Part shown: piece by piece, positions 26,981 to 37,211 of the stretch
Layout of the letters: each line of letters opens with the position of its first letter
Position numbering within the stretch: position 1 is the stretch's first letter
NCBI GenBank assembly: GCA_963680875.1
Contig: OY804579.1
Location: 49,750,536 to 49,814,535 of the forward strand
Source of the DNA: Bathymodiolus brooksi
Taxonomy: Eukaryota > Mollusca > Bivalvia > Mytilida > Modiolidae
Direction: 5' to 3'
Length of the DNA stretch: 64,000 bases
Notes under the pieces: model-generated
Database searches by the model: none
What the model saw: the letters and a program-made list of their open reading frames with translations, nothing else
Told to the model about the DNA's origin: nothing
Made by a program: the position numbers and the translations under genes

Positions 26981-28035
26981 TCAATCGGGTTGGAATACTT
27001 TGAAATAGACTCTGTATATATAGTGAAGTGGAAGTTTATACCAAATATCCTGAACAGCATCTTTCAAATCTTGTTTAGTTTTGATATCATTTACCCTCCT
27101 CTCGAATTGAATTTTAAGTGTCCGCCAAACATTTTCTATGATATTGAGATCAGGGCTCTGCGGTGGCCAAGGAAGAGTGGGAATGTGGTTGTCTCTTTTC
27201 CACTGGGTGGTCCGTAAGGAGACATGACATGGCGCGTTGTCCTCCTGTAGTGTCCAACGGTCCGTAGGAAAATGTTTAGTAACAACTGGCCATAAACATT
27301 CATCCAGCACATTTATATACTTCTCGGAATTCATATTTCCTTCTACTGGTACAAGTTTTCCAACACCTTTGTAAGTAATGCAGCCCCAAAACAAAACAGA
27401 CACAGCCGACTGACGATCCTGATCACCATACTGCCCTAAACATTGAGGCATAAAAGTTTCATGTGAGCGACGCCACACATATATTTTCTTGTTTTTTCCA
27501 ATAACAACTTGCGTTTCATCTGAAAAAATGATTTTTGACCAATGTTCCCTTACATTCCAGTGATATTTTGATCTGCAAAACGCTCTCCTCTTACCTTGGT
27601 TGACACCTCGAATCGTAATAGACTTCGCAATTCTTCTCCTTTTGAATCCGGCATCGTGTAAACGCCTCTGGACTGTTCTTGTGAAAGTTTGCAAGGTGTG
27701 CTATTATTAAATTTAGAGGTAAGGTCTCCTAGGGTCTGTCTCCTGTTGGTTTTAACCATGCGAAGTAGCAGACGATCAGTCCTGACATTCGTCTTCTTTT
27801 TCCGGCCGCTTCTCGGAAGATTTTCTACAGTACCTCGTTCCCGGTAACGTTTTATGATGTAAGAAACTGTTCTCCGGTTTAAAGACAAGAATTCCGCAAT
27901 CTTACAAGCACTATACCCTTCTTGATCAAGCCCCATGATAGTTTCTTTCAGGTCAGTAGATAGTCCGAGATTCCTCTGTCGTTTAACGGCATTGATAATC
28001 TTGCTGTAGCCGTTCAACGACAGAGGGTGATACAT
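26981..28035 (-). pseudogene. Tc1-family transposase, one frameshift
   Basis: DDE transposase of a cut-and-paste DNA transposon that would act on the surrounding terminal repeats in the nucleus. It starts MYHPLSLNGYSKIINAVK at 28,035. A helix-turn-helix follows (GYSACKIAEFLSLNRRTVSY), then a basic RSGRKKK linker. After a frame change near 27,695-27,715 (net -1 or +2) comes RRLHDAGFKRRR and the catalytic core. All three catalytic acids are visible: FSDET, EDNAPCH and SPDLNIIENVW, with 34 residues between the second and third (DD34E). The two reading segments total about 350 codons, normal for Tc1. Apart from the frameshift it looks intact, so the insertion is probably young. Confidence 0.9.
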
Positions 28036-28222
28036 ACGGAAACCATCAAATTTGCCTCACAGCCATAGTATCGGCACATTTCCACGTTTCGTGGCTATCG
28101 GATTTTATTTTCTATCATAAACCTTATATAAATCGCTTCACCAATCATTTTTCTATTCATTCATAACCATCTTACCCTCAGAAAGTGGTGTTACACTCCA
28201 TTACAGCACGATTTTGCCTTAG
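27961..28222 (-). repeat. Left arm of internal 262-bp inverted duplication
   Basis: Covers the first ~25 transposase codons and the 5' leader. It is inverted at 28,823-29,085 with about one mismatch (CATAACCAT/CATAAACAT). Weaker inverted similarity continues to about 28,322 and 28,738. Confidence 0.9.
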
Positions 28223-28386
28223 ATCCTATTATTCCGCCATTTGACTTCCATTTTCGAATCTACACACGTGATCTCGCGATACTAACTGAATGATGACAGC
28301 AACGCATTGCATGATGGGAGCTAATTAATGCAGCGTGCCAAATTATTTGGAGCATTATTTGCATACGTAAACAACATTCAAATCAC

Positions 28387-28563
28387 ATGGAAGACGATAC
28401 ATTTAAGCGTATTCTGCAGGACAAACAGTCCATCTACAGATCAAAGAAGAGCAGAAGGAAATTATACAGAATGTGTTGGAAAGAAAAGATTCAATTGCAG
28501 AGTGTTACCAACGGGCTTCGGAAAGAGCATGTGTTACGTTCCCCCTTTTTGTTTTTGGACAAG
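28387..28563 (+). pseudogene. Broken first exon of a RecQ-like DNA helicase
   Basis: The exon begins ATG (MEDDTFKRILQDKQSIYRS) and continues in other frames with EEQKEIIQNVLERKDSIA and VLPTGFGKSMCYVPP, ending at a GACAAG/GTACTA donor. TGFGKS is a Walker A ATP-binding loop, and the upstream segment has the layout of the RecQ-family N-terminal region. Three frame changes (near 28,445, near 28,500 and in the T run at 28,546-28,550) make it non-functional. It lies between the inverted arms of the Tc1-type element, so it was captured by the transposon or was the site where two copies met. No further helicase exon is seen. Confidence 0.6.
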
Positions 28564-28822
28564 GTACTACATTTTTTTTTTCTTATGGTTATCTGTAATT
28601 CACTAAATTTGCTGTTAAAATCATTACCAATCAATATAATCAACTGTATTAAATTTTATGTTAATTGTTCTGCCTTAACAGGCGCCTATGATTGGCAATA
28701 AAAATATTTGTTTGTTTGTTTATATGCAAATTATCTCCCATGATACATTGTGGTAATCGTAGTTTTCTCGTAGTCACGTGACAAATGTTTGAAAAATGGA
28801 AGACAAATTCGAAATCATAGGT

Positions 28823-29085
28823 TCTAAGGCAAAATCGTGCTGTAATGGAGTGTAACACCACTTTCTGAGGGTAAGATGTTTATGAATGAATAGAAAAATG
28901 ATTGGTGAAGCGATTTATATAAGGTTTATGATAGAAAATAAAATCCGATAGCCACGAAACGTGGAAATGTGCCGATACTATGGCTGTGAGGCAAATTTGA
29001 TGGTTTCCGTATGTATCACCCTCTGTCGTTGAACGGCTACAGCAAGATTATCAATGCCGTTAAACGACAGAGGAATCTCGGACTA
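28823..29085 (+). repeat. Right arm of internal inverted duplication
   Basis: Inverted copy of 27,961-28,222. On the + strand it starts a second truncated transposase (ATG at 29,011, MYHPLSLNGYSKIINAVK), which leaves homology after about 25 codons and runs into unrelated sequence. Confidence 0.9.
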
Positions 29086-29474
29086 GTCAGTAGACAACTC
29101 CTTCCCGTCTCGCACCATTTTCATAAACGCTGTGCTCCCCCAAATTTCAGCCCATTTCACCTTATTTACAGTGTCTGGTGAAATTAATACACCTCAAAAT
29201 GATCCAGGAAAATGTTTGCACAATTACTGATACTATTACTAGGTCAATTATGAACAATTATGATGTCATTGTATGCTGACAGACTTAACGTCAGCCATTT
29301 TGGGAAAATATATATGGCATGGCACTGTAGTCACTTCTTTGAAAAGATTTTTCCTGTTTTCGTAGATTGATTTTAAGTCTCAGTTGAAAATCAAATGATC
29401 GAGGTGGTCTGCAGTTCTGAATCTGCTTGTATGCTACTGTTTTACTTGCTGTTAAATATTCGGCGGAATTAAAT

Positions 29475-29622
29475 AAATATATCCTGTTAGTGAGGGTTAT
29501 TTGCGAAAAATACCGGTTTCGAGGACAGTCAAATGTTCCTCGCCGCTAAAGCGGCTCGGGATATTTGCCTCTCCTCTCAACCGGTATTTTTCGCAAATAA
29601 CCCTCACTAACAGGATATATTT
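29475..29622. repeat. Perfect 44-bp-arm palindrome (MITE-like hairpin)
   Basis: Arms 29,475-29,518 and 29,579-29,622 are exact reverse complements (AAATATATCCTGTTAGTGAG at the outer end, ACCGGTT at the inner end). The 60-base loop holds CGCCGCTAAAGCGGC and GGGATATTTGCC. The inserted element would fold into one long hairpin. It lies just downstream of the gene at 29,666-30,479. Confidence 0.9.
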
Positions 29623-29665
29623 GTATAAAATTAACAGGAAATATTCATATCATTAACATAATTAC

Positions 29666-30479
29666 CAGGAACTCTATTGACTTCTCTGCCAGTCCAGTAT
29701 CTATCTTGAGCACATCATGGTAATTCAATGTATGCCCAGCACTGTGAAACAGGCTTACCAACTGTTTAGATCTAGACATCTGGTGTAATGTGCAAGACAG
29801 GCCAATATGTTTTGGTGTCCATTTTCTACCCTCACTGACACCATACACTATGTCTTGACAAACGCTGAGGATTTTGGTTTGTTTTATACTCTTTGAATCT
29901 TCAGGATTACCGTTTTGGTTCAAAATATCCTGACCACCATACACGAGATTCAGGAACGTAAATAAACTGTCGAGGACACAATTGATTGCATCATCTTCGC
30001 TAACACTGAGACCTACATGACCGTCCATTCCTATCAAATCCCCTCTGATCTTTAGTGCAACATGAACAAGCTGTAGGAAGAAATTGTCTTTTAGATCATA
30101 ATTTAGCATAGTAAGCCCTTCATCTTCCTCCAACGGAGTTGCTCCTTGGTAATGAAGTTCTCCCAAAACATGTTGCGAGTATGCATGAGGAATCAACAGG
30201 GTTTCTCTTTCAAAAATCGACCGATGAAGTGGGCGTAAAAATTGACATTCGTCACTGAGTATGTTTTGTAAGTATTCTTTAAATATTGCTCTGCGGGAGA
30301 CACCGCCACCCCACCCCCTCGAGGGGGGTAATACCATGTGATATAGACAAAAAAAATAGCTGATACCTAAAATATAGCTTTATTCCAACATTCCTACTCT
30401 CATAGGGTCCATTAATGAACAGTGCTGAATATGGTTTGCTCTCAAATGTTGTTTTTTGGGTAGTCATTTTGTCCGCCAT
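29666..30479 (-). CDS. Uncharacterised two-exon gene, possibly multicopy family
   Basis: Exon 1 is 30,367-30,479, starting ATGGCGGACAAAATG (MADKMTTQKTTFESKPYSA) and ending TTTTAG/GTATCAG. A 76-base intron ends TCTCCCGCAG. Exon 2 is 29,666-30,290, 208 whole codons after the split AG/A codon, ending at a CTG/GTAATT donor. The phases agree, giving at least 246 residues; without that last splice the frame stops seven codons later. Exon 2 contains NILSDECQFLRPLHRSIFER, ILSVCQDIVYGVSEGRKW and HIGLSCTLHQMSRSKQLVSL. No enzyme domain, signal peptide or membrane segment is apparent. From memory, similar segments occur in many predicted bivalve and cnidarian proteins, so a transposon-associated or expanded family is possible. 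Function unknown. Confidence 0.6.
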
Positions 30480-31509
30480 TTTGTGACGTTAAACAACATT
30501 TTTCGAATGGCCAACATAGATTTTTGGATTCAGCGACCCTGAAATAGGGTGAAAAGGTATGTTGGACTAAATACTAATAAAATGCCGCTAGACTCTTTAA
30601 ACGACGACTTTTTCAAAAATCCGACCTGACTATAAAGAGATCCTTGTTTAACGTTTCGCTAAGGGAAAATTATTTTTAATCGTGGATTGAATGGAAAATA
30701 ATGGAATGTAAATCGAAACGAAAATGATGTTACCTGTCAAGACTATAACGGAGCATGCGCACAATCTCTACCGAATGAGTTCAAATCTGAGGTCAATAGC
30801 ATATGATTTGCATTATTGTCCGGGTAGCAAGAATTATGGAAGACGGAATAAAATGACGTTTTCTCCTGAATTATACATCGTAGCTCTCAAAAGGTGAATG
30901 GTTTACGTTCTTTATATATTTAATCTTTACATATATCAGAAATTTTTAGAAAACTGAAAATATTGATTTTGGCATTTCATATTACTTTAAGAGTATTGTT
31001 AAAGTTCGTTCACTGGTTAAAAAGAGGGCTCGGATACAGCTGTCTGAAAAATTGGAATGCCAATGTTTTGCTTTAGGATATCCCTGTAATTTAATTTTAT
31101 TTATCAATTTATAAAATGAATAATAATGTATTTCAACAAAGAGTCACAACTTTAAAAATAAGTTGATTCATGTCGCCCACTTCCAACTATACTTCATTGC
31201 ATCTTAAAAGCTTCTTTACATTGTGACACAAATGGGTTAGTTATTATAGCGGACCACCTGTTAGTTTACCCATGTTGTGTTAGGAATTTAAAAAACTGCA
31301 AATGGAACTCATCTATTGAACGAATACAATTGTTTTTGTTTACAGCTGAATCATATTGTTGGACATTTAAACTTCTTATTGTATGACTGGAAGAGAGAAG
31401 TCAATCACCCATTGATTAAAACTTCCCTCAAGAAAATTCAACTCTCAGTTGTAGGATTGTGATCTTCTTTGGTGTAAAAAAAAGTTTATTCCCAATACAT
31501 GTATATTTA
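30480..31509. other. Upstream region, no firm gene
   Basis: Contains GTCCGCCATTTTGTGACG just upstream of the minus-strand ATG, plausibly promoter. A TTGTTTTTGTTTACAG acceptor near 31,345 precedes ~38 open codons (LNHIVGHLNFLLYDWKREVN and onward), a possible + strand exon. I could not join it in phase to anything. Confidence 0.35.
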
Positions 31510-33093
31510 CACTTGGCCATAAGTTAGGGACCACCAAATTTGAAATGGAAAATATTTTTTACATCACGCTTTTTTCCTGTTAGAATATATATGTCTATAC
31601 CTGTAATTTTTTATCGATCGATCAGTTAAAGAACGACGAAACAGGTTTTTATAAGTTCACCTGTACCTTTGCAAAACTCAAGTTTGGCGGGGGTTTCTAA
31701 CCGGTATCTACACGTGCAGTGCAGGTGAAACTTTAAACTTTCTAAACTTTCTAAACTTTATTTCAACATGGCATGTCGAAAACTGTCGGATGCAGAGAGA
31801 TGGCAACCGATTGGAATGGTAAGGGGTGATATGTCCTACAAGACAGACTGCTGAACGATTCAATGTAAGCCACTCGGTCATTGTTCGATTGAAGCAGCGT
31901 GTGAACCAAACCGGGAGTGTAAAAGAACTCCAAGAGAAGATATACTCCTTAAAAGGCTCACCAGACGGCAACCATTCAGCACTACAAACACGCTGCGAAG
32001 CCAATGGATTGTCAACGGGCGCATTAGCAGACGGACCGTCAATAGACGTCTTAACAGCGCAAGGTTTCGTGCTAGGAGACCGATAAAACGTCCGCTACTG
32101 ACAATACGCCACAAAACTGCCAGGGTTCAATGGACACGTGACCATATGGGATGGAATATCAGGTCGTGAAAGAGAGTGCACTGGTCGCATGAAAGTCGTT
32201 TTTGTCGAATCCAGTTGATGGCTACGTCCGCGTATGGAGACCGAGAAATACAACATTTCAACAGGAACATATTGTGGGCACAACTGCATTTGGTGGAGGT
32301 GGTTTTACTGTTTGGGGATGCTTTTCTCTAAACTGTAAGATTGACTTGTATGTCATTGATTGGCCTTTAAGAGGACAAAAGTACCGTGATCAGATCCTGC
32401 GCTCATTAGTTGTGCCTCATTTTGATGGTCATCCATTAGCAAGTCGACCAATTCTGATGGATGACAATGCTAGACCACATAACCCGTATAGTGCAAGACT
32501 ATCTGCAACAGGAGGCAATAGAGCTACTACCTTGGTCAGCCATGTCACCGGATATGAATCCGATAAAGCATTTATGGGACTATCTAGGACGAAAAGTGAA
32601 CGCACGTACCCCGAAGTGTCAAAACATTCAGGAATTAGGGACTGCTTTGGTTCAGGGATGGCAACAGTACCCTCAACACAGACTGAGACGCTTGATTCAC
32701 GGAATTAGGAGACGTTTTCAGGAACTGTACAGGATGCGAGGCGGTTATACTCGTTATTGACTTTATCATGAGTAATAATGTTGAAAATTGATTGGTTTCC
32801 ATTTTCCAACCAGATTACACGTGTTTTGGTTGTGCAAGTTTATTTAACAGAAGTCCAAACTGAAACTTTTTTCACTAAATTTTTTGTTCAATTTTGCATA
32901 CTCACTTCTGCGAGCTATAGTACTTCCGGTTGCTTATTTTTGAATAAATACCTGATAGTTTTTGGTGGTCTGGGTTATATTGTATTCATCCATAAAAAGT
33001 TTTGTTGTGCGCAACTGCAGATTTTTTCACACATTTGAGAAAAATATTTTAGTTACAGTGAAAAACTGGTGGTCCCTAACTTATGGCCAAGTG
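31510..33093 (+). mobile_element. Tc1-type DNA transposon, inactive
   Basis: Perfect 27-bp terminal inverted repeats (CACTTGGCCATAAGTTAGGG then ACCACCA) at 31,510-31,536 and 33,067-33,093, flanked by TA at 31,508-31,509 and 33,094-33,095. The length of 1,584 bp is normal for the family. It carries one decayed transposase gene. The pristine ends beside a heavily broken gene suggest mobilisation in trans by a related active copy. Confidence 0.95.
31768..32760 (+). pseudogene. Tc1-family transposase, decayed
   Basis: Begins MACRKLSDAERWQPIGMVRG and ends in RFQELYRMRGGYTRY before TGA, about 331 codons if uninterrupted. The helix-turn-helix is readable (RQTAERFNVSHSVIVRLKQR), as are RVWRPRN, DDNARPH and MSPDMNPIKHLWDYL, but they lie in different frames. 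At least four frame changes are present, including a 2-base loss after DNARPH. Two catalytic acids are also replaced: the first reads SHES with His (CAT, 32,188-32,190) where Asp is expected, and the third reads IKHLW with Lys (AAG, 32,576-32,578) in place of Glu. It is a different lineage from the element at 26,823 and is unambiguously dead. Confidence 0.93.
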
Positions 33094-33102
33094 TATATAT
33101 AA

Positions 33103-33471
33103 GGGAGTGGATGTGGTCGAGTGGTCTAGGGCGCTGGACGTAAGGCTAAGCGAATGGTGCTGCAGTGTATCAATGGTGTGGGTTCAATTCCCGTCGAGGG
33201 AAGAACAAAAATTTGACAGCTCTAAAATCTAATTCTAACACTGTTTGGTTTAATTTTCAGACGTATATATTATAAGTCTGAAAATTAAACCAAACAGTGT
33301 TAGAATTATACGTCTGAAAATTAAACCAAACAGTGTTAGAATTAGATTTTAGAGCTGTCAAATTTTTGTTCTTCCCTCGACGGGATTTGAACCCACACCA
33401 TTGATACACTGCAGCACCATTCGCTTAGCCTTACGTCCAGCGGCCTAGACCACTCGACTACATCCACTCCC
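33103..33471. mobile_element. Palindromic pair of tRNA-derived SINEs
   Basis: A + strand copy (from 33,103) and a minus-strand copy (ending 33,471) of one SINE meet tail to tail. Each has an A box (TGGTCGAGTGGTCT or TAGTCGAGTGGTCT) and a B box (GGTTCAATTCC and GGTTCAAATCC), in a leucine/serine-tRNA-like head. The inner tail (ACACTGTTTGGTTTAATTTT) is present once on one arm and twice on the other. TA-rich sequence flanks both ends, and the left end lies 8 bases past the Tc1 target TA. Confidence 0.9.
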
Positions 33472-34717
33472 TATATATATATATATATATATTCAAAGTA
33501 ATATTACACCAGTTTTGGGTGAAGAACATTTTCCCCTGAAAATTCATTTGGAATACGGTGGTACCTTTACTAAGCTATTCATGCATGTTTCAAGTCGAAA
33601 TATTGTCCCAACAACTAGAAATCTGCAAATCCGTGTGCCTGTTTTTCGACCTCGTCATTGTTGTGGAGACTAATTAACATTCGGTTGTTTTGTTCCGATG
33701 ATTGCCGATCATTATACCTCGTGAAGAAAAGTTTTGGCCCGATGATTGCCGATCAAAAAAAGATAAACGGGTGTGTTCGATTTGCGTTTCAATTATCTCC
33801 CTTTTTAAAACCTGGCTGTCAAAAGTAGACATTTATTTTTATGTTGATATGTTTTATTGATATATTTTGTAACGATAAGGCTATTTGTAATATATTTATC
33901 GTATTTAAACATTGACAACCTTCTTCAAATAAAATTGTTAAGAAATTTGCAGAATTAAAATATTAACCATACCATTGTCAAGGCGACGAATGTTTTATAT
34001 AATGTTTAATGTTTACTTTTTAGAATTGATCAAGGAACCATTGGCTATTAACAGTATGGCCTACTTAGTATAACTTTTGATCCTGTTTCTATATGAGTAG
34101 TACCCAATCTATTTGTTTTTGGGATAGTTTAAAATGGGAGACCAAATTTTGTTAATTTTTGGCTTTAAATTTAGATTAGCTTTATCCCCAGAATGCTTTA
34201 AAATATAAACTGTTTTTCTGGGTTGATTTTTTACATTCGAACCTCAGTGCAGTATTTATTTGAAGCCTTTACTATTGTTGAGTTTTATGTTCTGTTATAT
34301 CATGCCTTTTGTTGACTATATAAAGTATTGAAAACTTATTAACCTATTGCCATAAGCTCGAATCCCAGTGGAACAAACCTGGATATGTCTAACTGGCTAA
34401 CAAAATGATTTTTATTACACACGGGTTCCGGGTTTCAGTGGTATGGGACGTACGAGAGAGGAACACCTTTGCGCTTTATGTTAAGAAGATCTTCATTAGT
34501 TGAGTGTGTTAGTGTGTTACACGGAACGTGTTTGCAATGTGTCGAAATTTTTTTTTATCCATCAGTATGTGCAGCCATGTTTGTCAAAAAATCCTAAGTA
34601 CACATTTTATACCATAACGAGCTCGATGACGCTCGCATATTATCAAGCCCGTGCAAAAAATATCGTACCCCTACCCCCAATTAGGCCTCTAAAGAACAGA
34701 TAAAGTATTCTTTGTAT
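33472..34717. other. Non-coding stretch
   Basis: Starts with a (TA)n run, then AT-rich unique-looking sequence. GATGATTGCCGATCA occurs twice near 33,700-33,755. No gene is supported. Confidence 0.5.
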
Positions 34718-34825
34718 ATGATTTAAATAAAAAAAAGTAAAAAAATATAGTATATATATTTTTTTTTTTACTCTTTATATATATATATACTATATTTGTT
34801 TACTATTTTTTTTTATTTAAATCAT
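34718..34825. repeat. AT-rich palindrome
   Basis: ATGATTTAAATAAAAAAAAG followed by an ATATAGTATATATA core is mirrored by TATATATACTATATTTG and TTTATTTAAATCAT, giving arms of ~41 bp and a short T-rich loop. Confidence 0.8.
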
Positions 34826-35088
34826 TGAAATTCAAGCGACTGTGTAGATATACAAACAAGGATTTGCATAGTATATAAATCCTTGATTGAAACAAAAGAC
34901 AAAGTGTACATTACTCCCCAAACATCTCATGTACACTTCAAAGCGATGTGGTCAAGTTCACTAAACAACTCAACAAGATGTCATGAAAAAGTCGATAAGT
35001 TGCAAAGCAAGTGAACAAGTTGGCTTTTAAATGTTGACAAGCCGAAAAAGAACTAGACTTTCTGCCATGTTAGTTCAGAACTAACTCA

Positions 35089-35473
35089 TCAATTGGTGTA
35101 CCATATGCGCTTCCATAGAAAAGCACTATGCTTAAGAGCCATTTGTTTTACCTGTTTCCGAGGTCTGGAATATGGGCTATTCAGCCCCTTGGACCCTTCT
35201 TAATAATTTGTTTTCATTTCTCGGTTGGTAGATATCTGGTGAAAATTTTATATCCAGATTTTTCCAGTGATTGTTCAATTGGCTCTTGAAAGTGTTGATT
35301 GTCTTTGAATCTATTACTTTCTTTGGTATTTTATTCCACTCATCCACAACTCTTTGCGAGAAGCTATATTTCCTAACATTTGTTCTACAGTTCTTTTTAT
35401 ATAATTTCTTGCTGTGGTAGTTTGACTTAAAGGAAGAATTTCCATGAGTTTTATTAATTAAATCGCGAAGCAT
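35089..35473 (-). pseudogene. C-terminal fragment of a non-LTR retrotransposon polyprotein
   Basis: Reads MLRDLINKTHGNSSFKSNYH, then VRKYSFSQRVVDEWNKIPKK, then INTFKSQLNNHWKN. This is the conserved tail beyond the reverse transcriptase domain in many non-LTR (LINE) elements. After a stop at 35,177 the neighbouring frame stays open (KGLNSPYSRPRKQVKQMALK) to a stop at 35,089, so one frameshift is likely. The catalytic reverse transcriptase part is absent (5' truncation). Confidence 0.75.
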
Positions 35474-36120
35474 CTTATTTTTTTTTTTACAAATTTCGCT
35501 TCGTTTCTTACTTACATTTTTCGTTTCGTTTCTGTTCCGTTTCTCACTTTTACGCTTTTTTGTTTGTTTGTTGCAAAATGTTCAATCATTATGGGATATT
35601 GATTGACCATGTAAAAATTTACCATTTCACTTGATCGATAATGGACTAAAGTTCTGCAATTTTGCGTAATCGGACGGCAGATAGAACTTTTTCATCCACT
35701 TTTGATGGAGGCCATTTTCTCATTTAAATTGATTGTGCTAAGAACTTCATCGTATTTACTCTATCTCTTGTGGTTTCCGAGATAACCTCTACAGAAAAGG
35801 GCCACCAAATACAAAATTAAAAACACAGAACTTTCTTATTTTTCATCCAGTATTAATGCATTTTTATGGGGTGCAAAATGCTCATTTTTGTGAGGTACCT
35901 TTTAGTTATGCGCTAATCTTTTTGAATGCATTTCCATCTAATTTTGACATGACTGTATTAGGTGTCATTTTTTTTTATTTTATTGTTTATTGGGCTTCAG
36001 TTAGTATTCTTGTGAATTCTTCAGTAATGATTTTCCAGTTAAACCTGATTGCAGTAAAACTGGTACAGAAGGAAGCCCATGTCAATATTGTTCAGATATG
36101 TGTGTGCATATTTGACTTGA

Positions 36121-36487
36121 ATCGCATCGGTGGCGTAATGGTTAGCGTGTTCGCCTCGAGTGCGGTAGATCGTGGGTTTGAGTCCCGGTCGGGTCAAACC
36201 AAAGACTATAAAATTGGTATATGTTGCTTCTCTGCTAAGCAGGCAACATTAAGGAGAAAGAGCAAAGACTGATTGGCTCGGAATCAGAATAATGTGTCCA
36301 AGTGTAGTGACATGTCTACCCACAGACTGTTGTTTCAGTAAACTAGCACTATAAAAATCCAACTCAGCGTGTTAGAATAGTTCAAAGCGGACCTCATCAT
36401 CATCTCATTGAAAATTAACTTGTTATCGCCATGGTATATATATAGCTGAAAATTTGCTGAATTGGCGTTAAACAACAATCATTCACT
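36121..36487 (+). mobile_element. tRNA-derived SINE, full length
   Basis: The head has an A box in TGGCGTAATGGTTAGC and a B box in GGTTTGAGTCCC. The body has CCACAGACTGTTGTTTCAGT and GGACCTCATCATC. The tail has TATATAGCTGAAAATTTGCT and GGCGTTAAACAACAATC followed by ATTCACTCACTC. About 367 bp. The minus-strand copies at 49,672, 57,525 and 62,829 are head fragments of the same family. Confidence 0.9.
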
Positions 36488-36574
36488 CACTCATTATTTG
36501 ACTAGAACAACTTGCCATAATAAATTATCAATGTTGACGTGAAGGCAATTGTTTACATGATACTTTGTACATTT

Positions 36575-36800
36575 TTTGATTTTTGATTTTTGGTGTTTTA
36601 GTGCCACTTTCAGCAATATTTCAGCTATATCATGGCGACCAGTTTTAGTGGTGGAAGAAGCCGGAGTACCCGGAGAGAACCACCGACCATGGGCAAGCAA
36701 CTGGTAAACTTTATCACTTGCGGTTGCGAGTCGAGTGCACCCTTTTTTGTAATTTACAAAGCCGGACGCGATCCCACGTCGTATTGGTACATGACAGGAG
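36575..36800 (-). mobile_element. SINE copy, same type as 16,752
   Basis: The reverse complement shows the same order as 16,752-17,005: GGACGCG-side head remnant, AGTCGAGTGCACCC-side body, GCAAGTGATAAAGTTTACCA, CCATGGTCGGTGG, then the GATATAGCTGAAATATTGCT tail. Confidence 0.8.
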
Positions 36801-36864
36801 TGATTTGTTTGATTCTATTATGCTCTGATTAAGATTTGACATTCTATAGTTACAGCTGACAACT

Positions 36865-36866
<2 letters not shown>

Positions 36867-36898
<32 letters not shown>
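36867..36898. repeat. Poly-T tract
   Basis: Uninterrupted T run of about 32 bases. No attached retroelement was identified. Confidence 0.9.
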
Positions 36899-36901
<3 letters not shown>

Positions 36902-37211
36902 ATATTATTTCAACTGAGGATGATGCAAGCTGTGGCATGGCAGAAAATGAAATTTAACTTTTTCAACCTAAAAACTACATGTTTATATAATTCTTATATC
37001 ATAATCTTTGTGAATAGAGGGTCTTGCATAAAAGATAGATTTTATTCCATATTGAAAAAGTGGGGAGGGGAATGATTGCATGAAAAGCGGAGGTTACCGT
37101 TGAAAATAAAATATTAGTCCCACTGCACTTAGAATAAAATAGTTGCATAACATCAAAGCTTCAGGCCAGTCAGAGTAAAACGTGTACATTAAAAACATTA
37201 TGATACCTATA

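Larger units (their letters stand above)
26823..29327 (-). mobile_element. Composite Tc1/mariner element with internal inverted duplication
   Basis: The ends are imperfect inverted repeats of about 45 bp. Left begins CACTGCCGTGCCATATATAT; the right end's reverse complement begins CAGTGCCATGCCATATATAT. Both continue into CCCAAAATGGC-like sequence. TA dinucleotides lie directly outside (26,821-26,822 and 29,328-29,329), the Tc1/mariner target-site signature. Inside are a frameshifted transposase gene on the minus strand, a 262-bp segment (27,961-28,222) repeated inverted at 28,823-29,085, and a broken helicase exon between those arms. Total length is 2,505 bp, longer than a simple Tc1 element. 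Confidence 0.85.

Noticed and set aside
31340..31460. Exon on the + strand (LNHIVGHLNFLLYDW...)
   Set aside because: Good acceptor, but no in-phase partner exon or donor could be found; too weak to annotate as a gene.
33103..33205. A functional leucine or serine tRNA gene
   Set aside because: Box motifs are those of a SINE head; an inverted copy with the same body and tail lies next to it.
36121..36200. A tRNA gene
   Set aside because: A and B boxes are present but the cloverleaf is not convincing and the sequence continues into a SINE body and tail.
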